The translations under genes and the position numbers were made by a program. From NCBI RefSeq assembly GCF_004345645.1, contig NZ_SLWS01000007.1, positions 434,001-498,000 on the forward strand: 64,000 bases of DNA, read 5' to 3'. The notes under the pieces are model-generated. The model worked only from the letters and a program-made list of their open reading frames with translations. It made no database searches and had not been told where the DNA came from. Source of the stretch: Actinocrispum wychmicini (GTDB lineage: Bacteria > Actinomycetota > Actinomycetes > Mycobacteriales > Pseudonocardiaceae). Of this stretch, positions 26,861 through 35,900 are shown piece by piece (within the stretch, counting starts at the first letter, position 1; the number at the start of each line of letters is the position of its first letter).

Positions 26861-28609
26861 ATGGTCCGTTCCCTTGTTGTCGTTTCCGCGCTGGTTGCCG
26901 CCCTGCCGGCGAGTCTGCTTGCCCCGGTGGCCGGCGCCACTCCCGAGGAGAGCGTCCACAGTGTCCTGGAATCCGTTCCGTTGATGTCGGCTTCCGCCGT
27001 CCCCAATTCGCGGGACACCGACGTGCGCGAGATCACGGGGAAACGCTTCGCGATGGTCGCGCTGCGGGGGAAAACCCGCGCGCCGGAAGGTGCCCAGGTC
27101 CAAGCCAAACGTCTCGACGGCCGGTGGGGTGACTGGCTGCCGCTGGCGAAGGCGGACGACGAGCGCGCCGGAAACGCCACCGAACCGGTGTGGGTCGGTG
27201 ATTCGACGGCCCTGCGAGTACGGACCGTTGACCCGGCAGGGGTGTCGGTGGTGGTGATCGACCCGGGCAGCCGCCCGGCCGACGCGAAGAGAAGCACGAC
27301 CCTAGCCTCAGGCACCGGCCGGCCCGCGGTGATCAGCCGCGCGGACTGGGGCGCCGACGAACGGATTCGCACCGACTGCTTCGCGCGCCAGGGTATCGGC
27401 GTCGAATACTCGGCCACGACCAAAGCGGCCACGATCCACCATGACGCCGGCAGCAACGACTACTCGCCCGCCGATGCCGCCCGCATCGTGCGCGGCATCT
27501 ACGCCTTCCACGCACAGGACAGAGACTGGTGCGACATCGGCTACAACGCACTGGTCGACAAGTACGGACAGATCTTCGAGGGCCGTGTGGGCGGGCTCGA
27601 GGTCCCCGTGCTAGGCGCGCACGCGGGCGGTTTCAACCGGTACACGTTCGGTGTGTCGATGCTCGGCAACCTCAACACCGCCGCACCGAGCCCGGCGCAA
27701 CTGGACTCGGTTTCCGCGATAGTGGCCTGGAAACTGGCCGGCAGCTACCGCGATCCCAACTCGCAGGTGCGGCTGGTCTCCACGGGTGGCGGCACGGCCA
27801 AGTACCCGGCCGGCACCGAGGTCGCCCTCCCGGCGATCTTCGGACACCGGGACGTCGGCAACACCGAATGCCCCGGCGAGCTGGGATACCAGCAACTACC
27901 CGCGATCCGGCAGCGCGTCACCGAACGCATGGGCGACTGGACGTCCAGCCCGATCTACCGCAAGTGGCAGGCCACCGGCGCCGACGCCGGCGAGCTGCAA
28001 GGCGCCTTCCGCCTGGAAAGCGACGCCACGAACGGCGGACGCTGGGCGAGCTTCGCGGGCGGAGCCAAGTCGGTCTACTGGTCGCCCACCACCGGCGCAC
28101 AGATCGTCTGGGGCAACATCCGGGTCAAGTGGACGGAGCTCGGCGCGGAAACCGGGATCCTCGGCTACCCGACAACCGACGAACTGCCTGCCGCCAACGG
28201 GGGTCGCTACAACGACTTCCAAGGACTCGGCGGAGCGATCTACTGGACCCCCGCGACCGGCGCACACCAGATCATGGGCGCCATCAGATGGAAGTGGGCC
28301 AAACTCGACGCGGAACGAGGCGCACTCGGATACCCGTTGACCGACGAAATGGTCACCGCCGACGGCCTCGGCCGCTACAACCACTTCCAGGGAATGTACT
28401 CCTCGATCTACTGGACCGCGGCCACCGGCCCGCAGGAGGTACGTGGCCTGATCAAGCAACGCTGGGCGGACCTCGGCTGGGAACGGTCCTATCTCGGCTA
28501 TCCCGTCACCGACGAGTACTCAGTCCCGGGCGGACGGCGCAGCGACTTCCAACACGGCTACATCACCTGGGACGCCAGCACTGGCCAGGTGGTCGACAGC
28601 CGCACCTGA
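26861..28609 (+). CDS. Secreted PGRP-type N-acetylmuramoyl-L-alanine amidase with LGFP repeats
   Basis: A 582-residue exported peptidoglycan hydrolase. The signal peptide is about residues 1-26. The PGRP/amidase_2 domain (about 150-330) opens with SRADWGADE and has zinc-ligand motifs ATIHHDAG and FGHRDVGNTECPG, plus YNALVDKYGQIFEGR. Four LGFP-type repeats follow (about 370-570), each with a KW-LG core and GYP-TDE: ETGILGYPTTDE, RGALGYPLTDE, RSYLGYPVTDE and a weaker first copy. LGFP repeats anchor or orient proteins in the actinobacterial envelope. It would cleave the amide bond between MurNAc and the stem peptide. ATG 26861 sits after AAGGTGGGGG. A 13-bp hairpin follows. Confidence 0.9.
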   Translation: MVRSLVVVSALVAALPASLLAPVAGATPEESVHSVLESVPLMSASAVPNSRDTDVREITGKRFAMVALRGKTRAPEGAQVQAKRLDGRWGDWLPLAKADDERAGNATEPVWVGDSTALRVRTVDPAGVSVVVIDPGSRPADAKRSTTLASGTGRPAVISRADWGADERIRTDCFARQGIGVEYSATTKAATIHHDAGSNDYSPADAARIVRGIYAFHAQDRDWCDIGYNALVDKYGQIFEGRVGGLEVPVLGAHAGGFNRYTFGVSMLGNLNTAAPSPAQLDSVSAIVAWKLAGSYRDPNSQVRLVSTGGGTAKYPAGTEVALPAIFGHRDVGNTECPGELGYQQLPAIRQRVTERMGDWTSSPIYRKWQATGADAGELQGAFRLESDATNGGRWASFAGGAKSVYWSPTTGAQIVWGNIRVKWTELGAETGILGYPTTDELPAANGGRYNDFQGLGGAIYWTPATGAHQIMGAIRWKWAKLDAERGALGYPLTDEMVTADGLGRYNHFQGMYSSIYWTAATGPQEVRGLIKQRWADLGWERSYLGYPVTDEYSVPGGRRSDFQHGYITWDASTGQVVDSRT

Positions 28610-28621
28610 CCACCGCGCACA

Positions 28622-28655
28622 CCGCGAGCCGCCCAGTCAGCCGGGCGGCTCGCGG
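28622..28655. terminator. Bidirectional 13-bp hairpin terminator
   Basis: CCGCGAGCCGCCC and GGGCGGCTCGCGG pair perfectly around an 8-base loop, between the convergent amidase and methyltransferase-like genes. It can serve both. Confidence 0.8.
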
Positions 28656-28676
28656 AAAGCCTGCGCCAGTCGAGTC

Positions 28677-29663
28677 TCAGACGGGGACTCGGGCCTGCGC
28701 GGGCAGGAAGGCGTCCAACGACATCGCCGGGTGGGGGTACCTGAACTCGTTCCTGGACAGTTCGATGTACATCCCTTCCGGCTGGCCGGCCAGGAAATAG
28801 TTCCCTTCGTACGGGTTGGGGTTCATCATCATCGAGTTGTCCGCGTCGTACCTGGAACCGAGTGGCTCGTAGGTCACGTCGCCACCGAACACCGCGTGGA
28901 CGGCGGAGTCCACGAACGTGAAGAACTCGACATTGCTGCTCCGCAGATGCGTGTCCTGGATCGCCACCCCGTGCACCCGGTCCCGGACGAAGTACAACGA
29001 CGCCAGATCCTTGACGACCTGCCCGAAGTCGTGCGCCCCATCGTGATGCACCAACGACCGCACCCCTTCCTCGGCGCACAGCACGTTTCGCACGTACGTC
29101 GGCAAGTCACCGTAGAACATCCGAACCCGGGAAGCCGCCCGCGGGAACGTCCGACGCAACCGCTCGTAGGTGAACTGCAGATACGCCTGGTTCGTGTCCA
29201 CAAGATCGAGTTCGACGCCCATCGGCTCCACACAGCCGGCGAACACACTCGCCGAACCGCCCATGAACACGCCCACATCGACCACACGCGACACCGATGC
29301 CTTGGCGGGACCGGGCTGTGTGTCCCGTCCGGAACCCCGGCCACGAAGCAGTCCACGCAGACCCGATCGAGGCTGCTCCCCGGCACCCCGATGGAAACGT
29401 TCGACACAGCCGAAGATGTCGAAGTAGTGCTGTGCCGTGCACTGATCCTCGTAGGCCACGTCCGCCGCCGCCACCGCGGCCGCGATCCCATCGAAGATCG
29501 CGTTCCGTCCCGCGAACGACCCGCGATCAGCCTGATGCCCGCTCAGAATCTTGATACCCAGCTGGTCGTGCGGATTCTCGATGCCGGCTAGAGCCGGGTC
29601 CGGACCGAGAAACGTGCCCCAGGCGCCATCCGCGGACGCGCTCTCATCCACCTGTTCAACCAT
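28677..29663 (-). CDS. Class I SAM-dependent methyltransferase-like protein
   Basis: A 328-residue protein. VVDVGVFMGGSASVFAGC looks like motif I of TylF/cephalosporin-hydroxylase-like class I enzymes, LDLVDTNQAYL is the strand-2 acidic end, and LVHHDGAHDF plus VAIQDTHLRSSN fit the metal- or substrate-binding region. Before it (about 40-130) lies a helical region of unknown role. ATG 29663 is chosen because CTGGAG lies 8 bases upstream; ATG 29708 is a possible longer start. The substrate is unknown. Its relation to the HAD/methyltransferase pair at 22.5-26.2 kb is only proximity. Confidence 0.65.
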   Translation of the reverse strand: MVEQVDESASADGAWGTFLGPDPALAGIENPHDQLGIKILSGHQADRGSFAGRNAIFDGIAAAVAAADVAYEDQCTAQHYFDIFGCVERFHRGAGEQPRSGLRGLLRGRGSGRDTQPGPAKASVSRVVDVGVFMGGSASVFAGCVEPMGVELDLVDTNQAYLQFTYERLRRTFPRAASRVRMFYGDLPTYVRNVLCAEEGVRSLVHHDGAHDFGQVVKDLASLYFVRDRVHGVAIQDTHLRSSNVEFFTFVDSAVHAVFGGDVTYEPLGSRYDADNSMMMNPNPYEGNYFLAGQPEGMYIELSRNEFRYPHPAMSLDAFLPAQARVPV

Positions 29664-29813
29664 CTCACAGACTCCAGTCCACAACTCGTTGCCACAGCGA
29701 CGGTCCATGCCCAGCAGATCCCCAGAACCACGCCGGCTGACCCTGTATGGCTTGTCGTACAAGACAACCGCACCGTTACAAACCGACACCAACCGGACAA
29801 TGCCGGGTCGGCA

Positions 29814-30506
29814 CTATCTGGCCGCGAGGCCGTCGCGGACGACGTGATGGAACTCGATCATCGGCTGGATGAGGGACTCGATGTCCCCCTCGACACTCGG
29901 GTCGTGGTCGGCGAGCCAGTCGGCGATGAGTTCGAACAACGCGCCGACCAAGCCGATGGTCACGTTGTGGATCCAGGGGCGCGGCGCCTCTGGGCCGATG
30001 ATCCCGTACTGCCGCCAGATGGTCTCGATCAGGCTCGCGGCCCATCGACGGTTGGCCCGTCGCCGTCGTTCCACCGCCGGTGAGACCGAAGTGGACTGAC
30101 TGAACAGCACCTTCGGAATCCTGGGATCCGCCATCAGCGCCCCCGCGAAGGTGCGGATGAAGTCGTCGATCCCGGCCGGATCGGTGCCTGTCTGGTCGGC
30201 CAGCGCGCCCTGGACCCGAGCCTGAAGCGTGCTGCCGAGTTGGTCGAACAGCGCCAGGTAGCAGGCCTCCTTGCTGTCGAAGTGCTCGTAGAAGCTTTTG
30301 GTGCCGACGTACGCGGTCTGGCAGATCTCCTCGATCGACACGTTCGCGTATCCCTTGTCGCCGAACAGGCTCAACGACGCCGCGAGCAGGTCGTCGCGTC
30401 GTCGTGCGCGCCGTTGCTCGGCATCCAGACCACGGACCCGGCGGCCCTGGCCTTCCGGACGAGGTGCGGACGAGGCAGGGGCCGACCGTTGTGCCATGCC
30501 CCGCAT
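29814..30506 (-). CDS. TetR/AcrR-family transcriptional regulator
   Basis: A 230-residue repressor-type protein. The N-terminal HTH (about 35-80) reads RRDDLLAASLSLFGDKGYAN, then EEICQTAYVGTKSFYEHFDSKEACY, a good TetR_N match. The C-terminal ligand domain is helical and unassigned. It is divergent from the lipase gene, with 144 bases between; a 10-bp palindrome in that gap may be its operator, so autoregulation and control of the lipase are plausible. ATG 30506 and ATG 30497 are both possible starts and neither has a strong ribosome site. Confidence 0.88.
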   Translation of the reverse strand: MRGMAQRSAPASSAPRPEGQGRRVRGLDAEQRRARRRDDLLAASLSLFGDKGYANVSIEEICQTAYVGTKSFYEHFDSKEACYLALFDQLGSTLQARVQGALADQTGTDPAGIDDFIRTFAGALMADPRIPKVLFSQSTSVSPAVERRRRANRRWAASLIETIWRQYGIIGPEAPRPWIHNVTIGLVGALFELIADWLADHDPSVEGDIESLIQPMIEFHHVVRDGLAAR

Positions 30507-30569
30507 GGTACGGGCGAACCGGCCGGTTGATCAGACCACCTGTTACGGATCAGGCCGCGTGTTTCGAAA

Positions 30570-30579
30570 AAGACGTCTT
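30570..30579. promoter_or_regulatory. Palindromic operator candidate, TetR/lipase divergent region
   Basis: AAGACGTCTT is a perfect 10-bp palindrome flanked by GTTTC (30561-30565) and GAAAC (30583-30587), together forming a near-symmetric 27-base element. Its place between a TetR gene and its divergent neighbour suggests a binding site. Confidence 0.45.
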
Positions 30580-30650
30580 GTTGAAACGTCGTGACGATGG
30601 TCTACTGACGAGTAGTGATTCGAGCAACAGTCGTCCCACATGGAGGTCGG

Positions 30651-31505
30651 ATGCGTACGCTCGTTCGAACCGTTCTCGCCCTCGCCTTGGCGATCGGCCT
30701 GCTCACGGCCGGTGTGACCGGTGCTGACGCCGCGAGCCGGCCGTCCTCGGGCATCGGCGACTGGCGGTGCCTGCCCAACGCGAAACACCCCCGGCCGGTC
30801 GTGCTCCTGCACGGAATGGGAGGCAACGGGGTGACCGGGATGGGCGCACTGCCCATCGTTCTCGCCGCGAGCGGATACTGCGTCTTCTCCCCCACCTACG
30901 GGTCGACCATCCTCGGTCCGCTCGTGGCCGGACTGGCCCCGCTGAAGGACAGCGCGGCGGAAGTGGCCACGTTCATCGACCGAGTGCGGCAATCGACAGG
31001 CGCCGACAAAGTCGACATCGTCGGCTACTCCGAAGGCACCACCGTGACGGCCTACTATCTCAAGAAACTCGGCGGCGCGGCGAAGGTGGAGCGGTACACC
31101 GGGTTCGGCGCCAACTACGCCGGAACCACCCTGCTCGGCTTGACCCAGCTGGCCAAGCGGCTGAACCTCGGACCGATCCTGACCGGCGTGGGCTGCGGCG
31201 CCTGTACCGACTACCTGCCCGGTTCGGCGTTCCTCCAGGAACTCGGCGATGGCGGCGTGGCCGTGCCCGGCCCCTCCTACACCAACATCGTGACCAAGTT
31301 CGACGAGGTCGTCACACCCTACACGAGCGGAATACTCAAGGCGCCCAACTCGACCAACATCGTGGTCCAGGACAAGTGCTCGCTCGACATCACCGGCCAC
31401 ATCGGATACATCACTGACCCGAACCTCATCCAGTTCGTGGTCAACGCGCTCGACCCAGCACACGCAAACCCCTTCCTCTGCTTGCCCTACCTGGTCGCCT
31501 ACTGA
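30651..31505 (+). CDS. Secreted lipase, class 2 (LipA/EstA-like)
   Basis: A 284-residue exported serine lipase. The signal peptide (about 1-30) ends near ADAASRP. The mature enzyme has the oxyanion HGMGGNG segment, and the nucleophile Ser in VDIVGYSEGTTV (GYSEG box). His is expected in DITGHIGYITDP. Cys pairs are in CGAC and elsewhere, typical of secreted lipases that hydrolyse triacylglycerol or esters. ATG 30651 follows GGAGG at 30642. It is divergent from a TetR regulator, a likely controller. Confidence 0.85.
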   Translation: MRTLVRTVLALALAIGLLTAGVTGADAASRPSSGIGDWRCLPNAKHPRPVVLLHGMGGNGVTGMGALPIVLAASGYCVFSPTYGSTILGPLVAGLAPLKDSAAEVATFIDRVRQSTGADKVDIVGYSEGTTVTAYYLKKLGGAAKVERYTGFGANYAGTTLLGLTQLAKRLNLGPILTGVGCGACTDYLPGSAFLQELGDGGVAVPGPSYTNIVTKFDEVVTPYTSGILKAPNSTNIVVQDKCSLDITGHIGYITDPNLIQFVVNALDPAHANPFLCLPYLVAY

Positions 31506-31511
31506 CCACAA

Positions 31512-31559
31512 GACACGGTTGCCCGCCATGGCTGGACGGTCAGGGCGGGCAACCGTGTC
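31512..31559. terminator. Bidirectional 16-bp hairpin terminator
   Basis: GACACGGTTGCCCGCC and GGCGGGCAACCGTGTC pair perfectly around a 16-base loop. It sits between the convergent lipase and RICIN-protein genes. Confidence 0.85.
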
Positions 31560-31565
31560 CGGTTT

Positions 31566-32666
31566 CTATGAGGTAGCGTCGCACGAGGTGAAAGTCGGGC
31601 TGGTCCGCGCGCTGTAGATGCTCGCCCCGCCCTGGCGATCGCTCTTGACAGGTACGGTGACGGTGTCGTCGGCGGTCCAGGGGAAGCCTTGCGTGTCGAA
31701 CGTCCAACTACCGGTGACCTTCGTCGCCAGTTCGGACAACGCGACCCAGCCATACTGCCGAGGGGACACCGTCACGACCAGACTGTTACCCAACTCCTGC
31801 CTGAGGTCCATTGTGTACTCGTAGCTGCCGGTGATCGACGCGGTGACCTGGACCTTGATCGGAGACATGTCGCCAGTGCCCGCGGTCAGCGATGCCTGCA
31901 GGCTGAGACCGATCTTGTTCGTCCAGCCGGTGGTGGTGTTGAGTTGGAACGTCCACTGCACCGCCACGGATGTGCCGTTGTACCACACGGGCGAGACACA
32001 CGACGCCGGCAGGAGGAAGGCCGGCGTCTGCTCGGTCATGTCCCACGAACAGTTCGTGGTGTCCTTGGCACACCGGGCGGCGGCGTAGTCGACGGCCTCG
32101 TTCCACGCCACCTGGTAGGCGCTGTCGGGGACGATCCACTGCTGGACCTTCGTGCCGTCACAGGAGGTGATGGCCGCCACCAGGCCGCCGCTCCAGTCGG
32201 TCTGCTGGCTCAGGCAGGTGTTGTCGCCGTCGTGGCGGATCATGAAAGCCTTCTGCGCCGATCCGTTGACCGGCTGGAAGTACCATTTCTCGGTCGCGCG
32301 TCCGTCGCAGGGCCGTTGCCGAGGCAGCTGGTAGGCGTCGTCGAGGCATTTGGCGGTGGTGTCGTTGACGATGGCGAACGACGTGTTGGCGGTGCCGGTG
32401 TTGATCCGCCAGGTCGGCGCGGAGCCGGGTGCCGGGTTCACCTGAATGTAGGCGTTCTCGTCACGGGATCCGTTCTGGACGTCCAGGACGCGGCCACTGC
32501 TGACGTTCGTGAACGTCAACCGGAACAGCGCCTTGGCGGCCGCGTCGCCTTGGGGTGCGGCGACGGCCGGGATCGCCGTGATCCCCACGGCCGCGCATAA
32601 CATCGCGACGGCGACGGTTATCCTCCGCCACAACGGTCTTGCGCGTCTCGTTGCTGTGGTTGCCAC
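31566..32666 (-). CDS. Secreted RICIN-lectin protein with possible aerolysin-like C-terminal half
   Basis: A 366-residue exported protein from GTG 32666 (GAGAGGATC upstream). The signal peptide ends near VAAPQG (about 37). Residues about 48-185 form a ricin-B-like lectin domain with QxW-type sites (ATEKWYF, KVQQWIV). The second half is Cys-containing then strongly beta with alternating Ser/Thr and hydrophobic residues (IGLSLQASLTAGTGD, IKVQVTASITGSYEY) and a terminal TVSPRQYGWV ... WTADDTVTVPV. This layout recalls ETX/MTX2 or aerolysin-like pore-forming toxins fused to lectins, but the match is from pattern only. A secreted glycan-binding role is the safe call. Confidence 0.6.
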   Translation of the reverse strand: MATTATRRARPLWRRITVAVAMLCAAVGITAIPAVAAPQGDAAAKALFRLTFTNVSSGRVLDVQNGSRDENAYIQVNPAPGSAPTWRINTGTANTSFAIVNDTTAKCLDDAYQLPRQRPCDGRATEKWYFQPVNGSAQKAFMIRHDGDNTCLSQQTDWSGGLVAAITSCDGTKVQQWIVPDSAYQVAWNEAVDYAAARCAKDTTNCSWDMTEQTPAFLLPASCVSPVWYNGTSVAVQWTFQLNTTTGWTNKIGLSLQASLTAGTGDMSPIKVQVTASITGSYEYTMDLRQELGNSLVVTVSPRQYGWVALSELATKVTGSWTFDTQGFPWTADDTVTVPVKSDRQGGASIYSARTSPTFTSCDATS

Positions 32667-32908
32667 CGACGTGATCCTCTCGTAGTGCGTATATCAACCG
32701 AACAGAGTTGTTACGGACACCCGGAACCTCGCGCTGATCACTCCGGACGGCACCGCGCCGGGCAGCGCCCCCTCGCAAGGTTCACGGTTCCTCTCCGGGC
32801 TCCTGGCCACGCCCGAGAAGGCAAAGCATGCGATCGATGAGGCGCCCATAGCCGACCTCCACCGCCAAGGCCGTCATCAGGCCAACTGTGGGCTTACCTG
32901 TCGTCTCC

Positions 32909-35900
32909 TCAATACCCGTCCTTACGTCGGGGGCGCCAACCGCTTTGTTGGGTATCAGGCTCCTCGGATGCTCCGGTCGGCTTCTCCTTGGCGCCCTCAT
33001 TCGGGGTGATGCCTTGTGCTGACTCGTGCAGCATGCAGGCGGCGCAGCCGGGGTCTCTGGTTTCTCCGTGGACCACGCATCCGGCGCACTTTTCAGGGCC
33101 CTTGGCCTCCTTCTCGGCAGCTTTGTTGAGAGCTTTGGCCTCTCTGCCGATATTCCTGAGTTCTACGCCTTGCTTGACGGCGGTACCGGCGGCCTTGCCG
33201 AGCTCCCGGGCGCCGGGAATCGGAAGCGCACCGGTCAGATCCTCGAGAGCTGCTAGGCCGTTGCCCTGCGCCAACTGCCCGGTGGCGGCCGCGACGGAAG
33301 CGACGGTGCCGATCGGGCCAGGCACGTAGGACACCACCTCGGCTGCGGTGGTCGCGACCCGGACTATCGATTTCCAGGAGGGGAACGTGCCGGCCAGGTC
33401 CTGGCTGTTGACCGGGTCGGCGCTCACGTAGTCGTAGTCGTTGGCCGACCCGCCCGCGACCGGGTCGACCTGCAGGAACCGGCCAAGGACCGGCAGGTAG
33501 ACGCGGGCGCCCATCTCGATGGCCTGTTGGCCGGCCAGGTGTTCCACTGGCCGCTCGTGTTGGCCCAGCCACCCGAAGTCCATGCCACCGGCCGCGGTGG
33601 CGGGAACCGGGACGTCAGTGAACGCGCCGGTGTTCGGGTCGATGTTCTGGCCGAACGGGTCATACAGGTAGATCCCGCCGGTGCGGGCGGCGCTGCCGTC
33701 GGCGGTGAACAGGACATCGCCGTGGATGTTGGGGTAGGACCAGTTGGTGGTGGCCGCTTTGTCGTAGTTCTTGGTCAGCAGCATCCCGCCGGGCAGCGCC
33801 ACGATCCGCTGCAGCAGGTTGCCGGACTTGTCGAGGATGAGGTCGGCGTCGTCGTGGGTGGAGCTGTAGGAGTAACGGGTGGTGCCGTTCTTCGACCCGT
33901 CCGGGTGGCCGGTGACCGTGCGGGAGGTCAACCTGTCCCGCGGGTCGCGGGTGTAGGCGATCGACGTGCCGGTCGCGGTGGTGGTGGAGATGTGGCGTTT
34001 GGTGGCGTCGTAGCCCAGGGTGTCGCCGCCGACCTTGACCACGTCGCCGTGGCTGTCGTAGTCGAACGCCAACGCGAGGCCACCACTGGTGGACAGCAAC
34101 CGGTCGGCACCGTCGTAGCAGTAGGCGGTGGTGACCGCTGGGGCGCCGTTGAGGCTGTCGGTGGACGCCGTGCGGTTGGTGTTCGCGCCCGCCTGTTTGT
34201 TCGGCCCGCACCCGTTGGCTGGGTCGAACCGGTAGGTGAGCTGATGGTGCGGCACGGTCGCCGCGGTCAGTCGGGCCCCGGTGTCGTAGGTGTAGGAGTA
34301 GGCCGCCGCGGGTTTCCCGTTGTCGGTCACCACGTCGTCGGTGATGCGGTTGTCCCGGGAACGGGTCACCGTGTCGACCACAGTGGACGAAGACGTCTTC
34401 CACGTCAACGCCGTCAGTTGGCCCGCGTTGTTGCGCGTCAGCTGATCCAGGCGGGATCCGTTGCCGTACGCGACGCTCGCCAGCTCAGCGGCGGTGTCGT
34501 AGGCCGGAGTGGCGACCGTGACCCCGTCCACTTTGGCACCGGTCAGCTGGGAGGCGGTGTTCCAGGTGTAGTCGACGGTGCTGGTCACGCCGTTGACGGT
34601 GGTGGTGTCCCGGGTCAGCCGGCCGACCTGGTCATAGGTCGCGGTGGAGGTCACGCCGTTGGCGTCGGTGTAGCCGACCTCCTGGCCCAGAAGGTCGACC
34701 ACGGTCGTGATCGACCCGCTCTCGTCGGTTACCTTCGACTTCAACGGATCCCCGCCGACCGCGTAGTCGTTGACCACCGTGCGCGCGGGCCGGCCGGCGT
34801 ACGCCGGGTAGCTCTGCTTGACCACGCGTCCACGCGCGTCGTAGCTGGTGCAGGTCCACGGCTCGACGTTGACGCGTTGGGCGACGACTCGGCCGGCCGC
34901 GTTGTACACGCTCTCGCCGGTCAGTGCCGGGCCATTGCCTGGTGCGGGTGTGGTGACAGTCTTGGCCATACCGCCCTGGTTGACTGGCGGGGCGTTGGGA
35001 TCGCAGGGGTTGGTGCGGGTTTCGGTGTCGCCGTAGTAGCTGGTGGTGGTGCGTGCGGTCGGGCTGGCAAGGTCCCCCGCCGGCATCGCTCCGGCAAGTT
35101 TGCGCAGGTATCCGTCACCCGGCCGCTCATAGCTGGTGCGCGCGGTGAGGTTGAGTCCGCCAGGATCCAGCGTCGTGGACACGGCGAGGCCGTACACCGG
35201 GTCGATCCCCGTTGTCGGATCCGTGTAGCTGCTCGCCGACCGCCTCGTCGGCGACCGCTCGACGCTGCCTCCGGAAGTGTCCTCAGTGGTCGAACTGGTC
35301 ACCCACCCGTAGCGGGGCGCCAGATTCGCGCCGGGCACCGTCACCGGCGCGCTCTTGCCGGGCGGGGTCCAGGTCAGGTTCAGTGCACCCGTGGTGCCGG
35401 CGTGGTTGTAGTAGTCGACCCGGATGCGGTGCCGGCTGCCCGCCACGGTGTTGGTGTACTTGCCGGCGACCGCGGTGGCGGGCTTGTCGCCCCAACTGTC
35501 GACGGTCAGCACGTCGTCGACCCACAGGCGCACGCCGTCGACCGCGGTGAACCCGAGTCCGTAGTCCCCGGTGGTGGGCAGCTGGATCTCGCCGGTGAAC
35601 CGACCCGACCAGCCACCGTTGTTCGCCACCGGCGGGCTGGCGCCCCATGACCGCGACAGTGTCCCGTCGGCGTTGCCGACACCGGTGGCGAAGAGCTTGG
35701 GGACACCGGACAGGAACGGATTGTCATAGAAGGCCGCCGACAACCCGACCATGCCCTCGTCGTAGGCGGTGCGGGCGTGCGGCATGCTCGTCGCACACGC
35801 CGGTGTCGGAGTCTGACCGGTGAAACACGAGGGGGGCGCGGGCCCGTACTTGTCGACCGGACGGTCGGCGTAGTCGTACACCGTGGTGGATCGCCGTCCG

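Noticed and set aside
32782-32877. 31-codon reverse ORF after the second YD-repeat gene as an immunity gene
   Set aside because: It is too short, has no well-spaced ribosome site (GAGGAG lies about 24 bases upstream), and has no family resemblance.
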